Shown here piece by piece: positions 1 to 5,205 of a stretch of 6,728 bases of DNA. Source of the DNA: Bacillota bacterium (GTDB lineage Bacteria; Bacillota; Clostridia; UBA1381); assembly GCA_021205715.1 (NCBI GenBank), contig JAJPXA010000147.1:1-6728 (forward strand), written 5' to 3'. The position numbers were made by a program, and so were the translations under genes. Position 1 is the first letter of the stretch; each line of letters starts with the position of its first letter. The notes under the pieces are model-generated. The model was not told the DNA's origin, did no database searches, and was given only the letters and a program-made list of their open reading frames with translations.

Positions 1-1399
1 TTTATAGTCATATAAGAAAGCCAAATCATTTTCCCATTTATCAATAGCATTTTCAAAAGCCCAACGTGTTGCCCTCATTGATATAAGCCAACTGATGAAA
101 TCCATTATTCTTTCTCTTTTCATAAGATTTAAATCTATAATATACGATAATATCTCATGACGCTCTACGTCGCTTAGATTGTCCTTTTGGCTTGCGTTAT
201 ATCCGAATACATACAGCATAGATTCCACATTGTAATCTGAGTATCCGACTCTGTCACCGTTTTTTCTTTTTGGAATAATGTCCACCGGCGGTTTCCCGTA
301 TCTCTCACAGAAAAGCTTATAGCTCGTAGAATCAGTGAAGTATTCCGAATTAGACTCATCGTATTTCGCATGGGCGATTTCATATCTTTTTGTTTTTGGA
401 GAATATATGAGAACATCGGCATCTTCAACAGTATCCTTTCCTTTAAAGGATTTATAGCTTTTAACTATAGGCAGTTTCTGTACTATACAGTCCAATCGTG
501 CGTTATTCGAAAAGTTCTTGTCTTGGATATTGCAAACCTTGTACTCCTTATCTTCAAAGATTATGTACTTCTTCTCATGGAAAATTATTTGAGCTAATAA
601 TTCTCGCGTTATTTTGCCGGAGGCGCAATCATTATAAGGCATAACCCGAATATCATCGCTTATATTTTTCGGATAATTCCGATAATAGCCTATCAGAAGA
701 ATCTTATCATTTCCGCTTTTAATATCCATCAAAGAGATAAGCAATGATGCACACGAATCATTTTTAAACGCTTCAGCCGCTTCCTTGTAATGTTCGAGGT
801 AATAGCCTACTTTTATGTTAGAAGCGAACGAATTGTCTTTAAGTATATCTAATATTTTCTGATAATCGGATACAAAGAAATGATTTCCGCAGGATTTTCC
901 TTTGTAATATATTCCGAATTTCCTTGAAACCGGTATTTCAACATCATTCTCTGTCAAGCTTTTTCCGCATATCGGACAATCACATGAACTTATATTGGAA
1001 ATATAAATGGTTTGATTTTTTCGCGGTGTACATAACATATGCCTTTTAAAGCCCTTATAAGGTTCTTTCAGTAGCTTTTGATCTTTTTTTATTATACCAG
1101 AATGACTTTGAGGGCAAATGCTTGCACCGATTTTTATCTCATCTACGGTGTTTTCCAAATTCACTATAAAGCTAATTTCACGATAGCCTTTGTTATGCTT
1201 GCGAATTCTTTGAAAAACTTCGCTGTTTCCACGAAAATATTTGCAATTTGGACAATAAAGAAGCTTATCGGTTGTTTGCTTATAATCATATGCCGAATAG
1301 ACATAAATACTTGCCGATCGGTTTTCAAATATATTTTTACATATATTGCAGTACCCCGTAGTTACCAACGGAATTCGTTTATATATTTTTTTCGCTCAT
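1..1399 (-). CDS. Multi-cysteine (zinc-ribbon-like) protein of unknown function; 3' end outside window, apparent frameshift at codons 3-5
   Basis: I do not recognise a named family. A single minus-strand frame is open from 1395 to 1 (465 codons) with no stop, so the C-terminus lies beyond the window. Counting from 1395, it has CNIC (16-19) and CPNC (48-51), which together look like a zinc ribbon. Further cysteines are at 94, 122, 138, 140, 143 (CDCPICGK) and 169. A charged C-terminal module at about 386-465 contains GYNAS, ILSYIIDLNLM, ISWLIS and AIDKWENDLAFLYDY. I have seen this pattern at the end of clostridial hypothetical proteins, but I cannot name it. The ATG at 1397-1399 has AAGGAG 10 bases upstream, overlapping the stop of the preceding gene, which suggests translational coupling. 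Read literally, however, that ATG gives six codons and then TAA. The long frame is reached only if the A7 run at 1386-1392 loses one A. Possible reasons are a sequencing error, a true disruption, slippage, or an unusual start such as TTG at 1366-1368, which has no visible ribosome binding site. That it is coding is fairly sure; its function is unknown. Confidence 0.72.
1386..1392 (-). other. A7 homopolymer at the reading-frame break
   Basis: On the coding strand the start reads ATG AGC GAA AAA AAT ATA TAA. Six A's instead of seven would give M-S-E-K-I-Y-K and join directly to the 465-codon open frame. The run is the only obvious slippery tract near the break. It could be a sequencing or assembly indel, a real mutation, or a site of transcriptional or ribosomal slippage. 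The sequence alone cannot decide. Confidence 0.7.
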
Positions 1400-1409
1400 A
1401 TTCGTATTT

Positions 1410-1415
1410 CTCCTT
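1410..1415 (-). promoter_or_regulatory. Ribosome binding site AAGGAG for the gene at 1-1399
   Basis: AAGGAG lies 10 bases upstream of the ATG at 1397-1399. It overlaps the TAA stop (1414-1416) of the upstream gene, reading TAAGGAG. The spacing equals that of the upstream gene's own site, so this ATG is very probably the intended start even though its literal frame is short. Confidence 0.75.
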
Positions 1416-1917
1416 AATCGGCAAGAATTAACGCCGCGCATATATCGAAGTTATAGTTTAATCGGTTTAATCGTATTCTCATACCGAGCAAGTCGGCAAT
1501 TTCATTTTCAATTTGTTTAACCGGATAACAGTCGGAAATGGTTATGTACTGTAGGATGTACTCTCCGCCGCGCATCGCGGCTTTTATAAATTTCATTCCC
1601 TCAAATTTACCGATATAATCATTGGCGGCGTTTATGATTTCTGTATCATTAGTTTTTTGGGGAATTGCTTTTGAAGTTCGTTTAGGTTTTTCTACGTAAT
1701 AATTACACCCTTTGTCTATACAATTACGCTCAAATCGAAGCTCGCCGGTCAAGAATCCGGGATGACCGACATACTCGCAATATGCGACACATTTGCCACA
1801 GCCTGTAATTTTTCCGTTAATACATTTTCTGTTATGCCGTGAGCCTGATTGCTTTTCATAATCGTAATAGGTCTTTGCTTGATATTCCGAATTAGGTTCA
1901 TAAGTACAGATATTCAT
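1414..1917 (-). CDS. Small cysteine-rich protein of unknown function
   Basis: The 167-residue product is not one I can name. Its N-terminal half holds a metal-binding-type cluster: Cys32, Cys40, Cys43, Cys47, Cys66 and Cys71, with His28 and His52 nearby. The core reads GCGKCVAYCEYVGHPGFLT, followed by CIDKGCNYY. Spacing of this kind fits zinc (or less likely iron-sulfur) coordination; that is inference. After a basic linker (KPKRTSKA, about 76-83) the C-terminal half (about 87-167) looks like a compact alpha/beta domain ending NFDICAALILAD. There is no signal peptide or membrane segment. I chose the ATG at 1915-1917 because AAAGGAG ends 10 bases upstream. The longer GTG start at 1924-1926 leaves only one base after the same site. 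A strong promoter lies just upstream. The next gene's ribosome binding site overlaps this stop codon, so the two proteins are probably made together and may act together. Confidence 0.8.
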   Translation of the reverse strand: MNICTYEPNSEYQAKTYYDYEKQSGSRHNRKCINGKITGCGKCVAYCEYVGHPGFLTGELRFERNCIDKGCNYYVEKPKRTSKAIPQKTNDTEIINAANDYIGKFEGMKFIKAAMRGGEYILQYITISDCYPVKQIENEIADLLGMRIRLNRLNYNFDICAALILAD

Positions 1918-1949
1918 AATGAACACGCTCCTTTGTCAATTATAGCACT

Positions 1950-1978
1950 ATTATACAACCTTTACACTTCGCTGTCTA
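1950..1978 (-). promoter_or_regulatory. Sigma-A-type promoter for the two-gene left unit
   Basis: The -35 box TAGACA (1973-1978) matches TTGACA at five of six positions. A 17-base spacer separates it from a perfect -10 box TATAAT (1950-1955). Transcription should start near 1943, leaving a leader of roughly 26 bases before the ATG at 1917. A second TATAAT at 1939-1944 has only a weak -35 partner (TGTAAA at 16 bases) and is probably secondary. Confidence 0.75.
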
Positions 1979-1984
1979 TGACAG
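1972..1984. promoter_or_regulatory. Perfect palindrome CTGTC-N3-GACAG over the -35 box; possible operator
   Basis: Five-base arms CTGTC and GACAG flank a 3-base centre and contain the whole -35 hexamer. A dimeric regulator bound here would block RNA polymerase. A smaller 8-base palindrome, TTGTACAA, lies 15 bases further upstream at 2000-2007. On the plus strand the palindrome is followed by five T's, but a 5-bp stem with a 3-base loop is weak for a terminator. The operator role is inference. Confidence 0.4.
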
Positions 1985-2054
1985 TTTTTGTCGTATGATT
2001 TGTACAAGTAAAAATTTTATCTTTGACGATTAAATCTGCCTATTCACCTTTTTT

Positions 2055-2762
2055 CTAAGCTACAGCAAGGGCAATTTCCCGAAATACCGCCGTCAACAAA
2101 ACCGCCGATATTTCCAAAAACCACCATGGTCTATTTGGGGTAGGGGCGGTTGCGCCTACGCATTCTTTTTTGGGGATGCAGAAGTCGTAGGAGGGTATCA
2201 GGAGCTGTACGTGGCGCTCCAATTTGATTATGGAGAATATTCCTATGGAAACGAACACCCTCTTCGCGCCGCCGTTGGCAACAAGACATCCGTCAAACAC
2301 GCTTGCAACGGAGCCGGGGAGCGACGCCAAATCAAAATCGTCGTCGCAGCAGCAACAGCACTTATCCTTAATATCCGCCAGCTTCGCGCCCAGCGCGATA
2401 GGGTCGACTACCTCAACTACCGCGTGGGGCATATTTGTTTTTTTCCACATCTGCGAGTCAAATGCGTTTTCGGTAAACCGTGACTCAAAAATTTTCGCCG
2501 TTCCCTCCGAACCGAAAAGTATAACCTTTTTATCGAAAGTCGCGAGTCCCTCAATTTCCGTTGGGCGCGCCGCTCCGGTAAATACCGCGAGTCTTACGCG
2601 GAAGAAATACTTTAAATCAATCGAGTAATACCCCCGATTAAACGGCACCGGTTCAACATCCGAAAACACCCATATGATTTCCGCCTTTGTACATTTTACG
2701 TTAATCGCGTTGTCGACAATCGCCTGGCTCGGCTGTGTGAGATACACCCTTATGTTTTCCAA
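2055..2762 (-). CDS. Conserved hypothetical protein with a Cys5 run
   Basis: The 235-residue product resembles a hypothetical protein I recall from Clostridia, opening with IRVYLTQPSQAIVDNAIN and carrying ATFDKKVILFGSEG, VVEVVDPIAL, IKLERHVQLLIPSYDFC and IPKKECVGA. I know of no assigned function. It looks like a soluble beta-rich protein without a signal peptide. A run of five cysteines (135-139) is followed at once by acidic DDDFD, suggesting metal binding or disulfide cross-linking; that is inference. The start is TTG at 2760-2762, with AAGGA four bases upstream (short spacing) and an in-frame TAG shortly before, so no ATG is available. The last 25 residues (WWFLEISAVLLTAVF and onward) are hydrophobic and unlike the rest. 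Another frame over the same bases encodes a cysteine-containing tail. Its GC content is visibly higher than that of the left unit. It may be a host gene next to the recombinase element. Confidence 0.8.
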   Translation of the reverse strand: MENIRVYLTQPSQAIVDNAINVKCTKAEIIWVFSDVEPVPFNRGYYSIDLKYFFRVRLAVFTGAARPTEIEGLATFDKKVILFGSEGTAKIFESRFTENAFDSQMWKKTNMPHAVVEVVDPIALGAKLADIKDKCCCCCDDDFDLASLPGSVASVFDGCLVANGGAKRVFVSIGIFSIIKLERHVQLLIPSYDFCIPKKECVGATAPTPNRPWWFLEISAVLLTAVFREIALAVA

Positions 2763-2791
2763 GCAATCCTTATCACAACACTATGCAAGCT

Positions 2792-2816
2792 ATATATTTT
2801 TTGTTATAAAATATAT
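2792..2816. repeat. AT-only inverted repeat over the recombinase stop codon
   Basis: Perfect 9-base arms ATATATTTT (2792-2800) and AAAATATAT (2808-2816) flank a 7-base centre that includes the recombinase TAA (2804-2806). It lacks the GC stem and T tract of an intrinsic terminator. It could be a weak transcript hairpin or part of a recombinase binding site, as att sites of serine recombinases are imperfect palindromes. It may also be chance in AT-rich DNA. Confidence 0.45.
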
Positions 2817-4324
2817 CTCCACTCGATGTTTAGGGTGAAGGTGTTGTTTTTTTGGGTTTTTGTGCGGGTATAGGTTAGGCGTTTGAAGAGGCGTTTATAT
2901 AGGGTGTTTTTTTCGTAGGGGGAAAGGGTTTCGTATTCGGTCAATAATTGTTCCATTATGGGGATTGCTTCTTTTATCGGCGGGGCGGTTTCTATGTCGG
3001 TTAGCTGCTCTTGCTTTTCCTTTAGGATTTTTTCGGCGGATTGGAGCTTGTCGTTTAAGATATTGCCGCGTTCCAAGAATGTGGGGATGTCGTAGACGCC
3101 TTTTTCCAATAAATCGTGGAGGGTGGATTTTTGGTTATTCAGGGAGGTAAGCTCCTTTTTGATGTCTTTTATATTTGTTCGTATCATTTCCGCTTGTTTT
3201 TGTGTTTCGGACTGCACATTATTTTCGACTGCGGAGGTGCAGTCTTTAAGGGTTTGACGAATGCTGTTCAAAACGTAATCCTCTATGTATTTCGTGCCGA
3301 CGCTTCGGTTACAGCCTTTAGTCGCGCATAGCATTCGGTCGCCGCTTTTTTTGGAAAATTGCCTTTGCATTGCGAAGCCGCAGTTTTTGCAATATATAAG
3401 TCCCGCGAAAGGATTTTTCAGTTCGCCGGTGAAGGACGGCGGGTGGGTGCGGGTTAAGCGAATTTCCTGCGCGGCATCGAACAATTCCTGCGGAATAATA
3501 GCCTTGTGGATGCCGTCGGCGACTATCCACTTATCCTCCGAGTTTGGAACGGTTTTATGCTTATCGGTAGGCAGTTTCTTTTTTATATGCCTGCGGCGAT
3601 TCCACACTATTTTGCCGGCATAGGTCGGATTTTGGAGATAAAAGCGAATTGTTGTACGGGAAAAGCGGTCGTTTTTGCGGGGTTTATAGCCCATTGAATT
3701 AAGGGTATCGGCGATGAGCTGAGAGCCGAGTCCCTGATTTACGTACATATCGAAAACCATACGGATAACCTTTGCCTCGTCCTCGTAAATTTCGAGAGTC
3801 GGGTGTTTATCGACATAGGCGCGGCGGTAGCCGTAGGGCGGCTCGCAGATGTGGTATCCGTCGGCGACGCTCGCGCGGGTTCCGGCTTGGAGGCGGCGCT
3901 TAATGCTTTTCAATTCCTGGCGCGCCAAAAAGGACTGCATTTCAACGGACTGTTCGTCGATTTCGTCGGACAGGTCGTAGGTTTTCTGCGGGGTTATAAT
4001 AAAGACATTATGCTCCTGAAAGGTTTCGAGAATAATTCCGCCGTCCTTTTGCGATGAACGACCGAGGCGGTCGATTGCGACGCAAAGAACGGCGGTAAAT
4101 TTGTCGTTTTCTATATCCTGCAAAAGCCGAACCATTTCGGGGCGGGTGAAAAGACCGTCGCCGGAAACGACTTCCTTATACACGGCGGTCACGATTAGGT
4201 TTTGCCGCTTCGCGGTTTCCATCAAAATACCCTCGTGACGGGCAAGAGTTTCTTCAATGCTTTCATCGTCCGGGTCTTGTCGGCTTTTGCGCAGATAGAC
4301 CGCGACGGAATTTTTGTAGGTCAT
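2804..4324 (-). CDS. Large serine recombinase (resolvase/integrase family)
   Basis: At 506 residues this has the length and domain order of a large serine recombinase, which integrates and excises mobile elements through a 5'-phosphoserine intermediate. The catalytic domain (about 5-150) has YLRKSRQD with the presumed nucleophile Ser14 and Arg12, then SGDGLFTRPEM (54-64) and IDRLGRS (84-90). The recombinase domain (about 160-290) has GYHICEPPYGYRR, IADTLNSMGY and NPTYAGKIVWNRR. A zinc ribbon follows, with Cys312, Cys315, Cys333 and Cys338. After it comes a helical coiled-coil segment (about 375-445) typical of the group. The C-terminus ends LNIEWRYIL. All motifs look intact, so it is probably active. 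The ATG has AAAAGGAGG six bases upstream and lies 13 bases after the YgiT-type gene ending at 4338, so it belongs to that operon. Similar proteins include the TnpX/TndX and phage integrase groups; I cannot tell which mobile element type this is. Confidence 0.95.
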   Translation of the reverse strand: MTYKNSVAVYLRKSRQDPDDESIEETLARHEGILMETAKRQNLIVTAVYKEVVSGDGLFTRPEMVRLLQDIENDKFTAVLCVAIDRLGRSSQKDGGIILETFQEHNVFIITPQKTYDLSDEIDEQSVEMQSFLARQELKSIKRRLQAGTRASVADGYHICEPPYGYRRAYVDKHPTLEIYEDEAKVIRMVFDMYVNQGLGSQLIADTLNSMGYKPRKNDRFSRTTIRFYLQNPTYAGKIVWNRRRHIKKKLPTDKHKTVPNSEDKWIVADGIHKAIIPQELFDAAQEIRLTRTHPPSFTGELKNPFAGLIYCKNCGFAMQRQFSKKSGDRMLCATKGCNRSVGTKYIEDYVLNSIRQTLKDCTSAVENNVQSETQKQAEMIRTNIKDIKKELTSLNNQKSTLHDLLEKGVYDIPTFLERGNILNDKLQSAEKILKEKQEQLTDIETAPPIKEAIPIMEQLLTEYETLSPYEKNTLYKRLFKRLTYTRTKTQKNNTFTLNIEWRYIL

Positions 4325-4337
4325 TGTGAGCCTCCTT

Positions 4338-4565
4338 TTACGCGGCTTCGGTGTAGGTTACTTCGGCTATGCCGGAAACTATGCGGCGGACTTGGTTTAT
4401 AATTTCCTGCACCCTTACGGACACACGGTAGGAGTAGGATTTTTCGCCGCATTGGGCGCATACCTGCGTCGGGACGTTGCGAATAACAATAATGCACTCG
4501 CCGAGGTCGGCGATGTAATTTGTGTATTCGTCAACGGTTTCACCTTTACAAAACATACATTTCAT
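4338..4565 (-). CDS. YgiT-type zinc-finger protein (MqsA-like antitoxin), second copy
   Basis: This 75-residue protein has the canonical pattern of the YgiT-type zinc-finger family: MKCMFC (Cys3, Cys6) and VCAQCGE (Cys36, Cys39), which together bind one zinc ion. The segment between them (IADLGECIIVIRNVP) and a helical C-terminal part (about 45-66) complete the domain. Family members are usually the antitoxin partner of a small toxin, and the zinc domain corresponds to the toxin-binding N-terminus of MqsA. No MqsA-like DNA-binding helix-turn-helix is attached, so autoregulation would need another protein. It is a clear paralogue of the protein at 4580-4810, with the same length and motif positions, but has no toxin gene of its own. 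The ribosome binding site AAAGGAAG lies about 8 bases before the ATG. It may be a spare or diverged antitoxin. Confidence 0.85.
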   Translation of the reverse strand: MKCMFCKGETVDEYTNYIADLGECIIVIRNVPTQVCAQCGEKSYSYRVSVRVQEIINQVRRIVSGIAEVTYTEAA

Positions 4566-4579
4566 TATAAATCTTCCTT

Positions 4580-4810
4580 TCAGGCGGCGAGGTTTTCGTA
4601 TTTTACTATAACCACCTCGTCGGCGGTGAGTGATTTTACGGCGTTTTCGATTTTTTCAAGCCGGTCAACCGTTGCCGCGTCGTAGTAGACTTCGCCGCAG
4701 TCGCATTTATAGCACGGCACATTTTTGACGATAAGCACAAAATCACCGAAATCTCGGATATATTTCTTTACGGTCTTTTTCGCGTCGTTTCCGCACATAA
4801 TACATTTCAT
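4580..4810 (-). CDS. YgiT-type zinc-finger protein (MqsA-like antitoxin), first copy
   Basis: This 76-residue protein begins MKCIMCGNDAKK with the first zinc pair at Cys3 and Cys6. The second cluster reads VPCYKCDCGEVYY, giving Cys33, Cys36 and Cys38. The usual CxxCGE is therefore one residue shorter (CDCGE), and Cys33-Cys36 could supply the second pair. A helix with VDRLEKIENAVKSL (47-60) follows. The start at 4808-4810 overlaps the TGA of the DUF4258 gene (ATGA), with GGGAGGG a few bases upstream, so translation is coupled. This arrangement, toxin first and zinc-finger protein second, matches what I know of DUF4258/YgiT pairs. The likely role is to bind and neutralise the DUF4258 protein; this is inferred from the family and position. 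A longer in-frame start at 4852 would lie deep in the upstream gene and is unlikely. Confidence 0.85.
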   Translation of the reverse strand: MKCIMCGNDAKKTVKKYIRDFGDFVLIVKNVPCYKCDCGEVYYDAATVDRLEKIENAVKSLTADEVVIVKYENLAA

Positions 4811-5148
4811 AACAATCCCTCCCTTATACGTTCTTTGAAATTGTGTGTCCATTTTGCTTTGTCGGGTTCATATGTTGTTATCATATACAGCCGTTCCGAT
4901 TCGGTGTCAACGCTGCATACAATATGAATGGGTCTTTCGCCTATGGTGAAGCCGATAACCAAGCAGCTCGGGAACGGCTTATCATCCGGATATTTCTCGA
5001 TAATTTCGCCGTGTTGAACGGTTTGCGATATTTCGGAATGTGAAATATTGCGTTCCGCCATCATATCAAGCATATGCTCACGAAAAACATATTTTTTGCT
5101 TAGATACAGGCGGCGGATGTCGTCTATAGTATACGGTAAATCAGGCAT
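4807..5148 (-). CDS. DUF4258 domain protein, probable toxin of a type II-like pair
   Basis: The 113-residue product matches the DUF4258 pattern: REHMLDMMAERNIS (23-36), GEIIEKYPDDKPFPSCLV (48-64), ERPIHIV (71-77) and ITTYEPDKAKW (90-100). This family is commonly found beside YgiT-type zinc-finger proteins and is suspected of being a toxin with a RelE/MqsR-like fold. I know of no defined reaction for it. Conserved His25, Arg33, His75 and Tyr93-Glu94 are candidate functional residues; this is inference. I chose the ATG at 5146-5148 because GAAAGGA lies about 9 bases upstream. The ATG at 5196 has no ribosome binding site. The stop codon overlaps the start of the zinc-finger gene (ATGA), giving fixed stoichiometry. 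The J-domain gene ends 57 bases upstream on the same strand. Confidence 0.85.
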   Translation of the reverse strand: MPDLPYTIDDIRRLYLSKKYVFREHMLDMMAERNISHSEISQTVQHGEIIEKYPDDKPFPSCLVIGFTIGERPIHIVCSVDTESERLYMITTYEPDKAKWTHNFKERIREGLL

Positions 5149-5205
5149 TTGTATCAGTCCTTTCTTAGATTTAATTTCCGCACCAGTCGTATGCATCGGT
5201 TCTGC

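Larger units (their letters stand above)
1918..2054. other. Intergenic region carrying the left-unit promoter
   Basis: This is the longest non-coding stretch (137 bases). It holds the ribosome binding site (1928-1934), the promoter and the palindrome. The part from 2008 to 2054 is AT-rich and I see nothing else in it. No convincing intrinsic terminator was found for the gene ending at 2055, so read-through into the left unit is possible. Confidence 0.6.

Noticed and set aside
174..428. 84-residue minus-strand open frame
   Set aside because: It is in another frame inside the large multi-cysteine gene and lacks a start signal; the longer frame explains this DNA.
370..597. 75-residue hydrophobic open frame on the plus strand
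   Set aside because: Antisense shadow of the large left gene; the hydrophobicity follows from AT-rich codons read in reverse.
1078..1431. 117-residue open frame on the plus strand
   Set aside because: It lies antisense to the continuous 465-codon minus-strand frame, has no ribosome binding site, and its product has no recognisable domain.
1972..1989. Plus-strand intrinsic terminator (CTGTC/GACAG hairpin followed by five T's)
   Set aside because: A 5-bp stem with a 3-base loop is too weak, and no plus-strand gene ends here; an operator fits better.
2224..2628. Ser/Gln-rich 134-residue open frame on the plus strand
   Set aside because: The Gln run is the complement of the Cys5 codons; the minus-strand protein has family-like sequence while this one does not.
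3285..3623. 112-residue open frame on the plus strand
   Set aside because: Antisense to the recombinase zinc-ribbon and recombinase-domain region; no independent coding signs.
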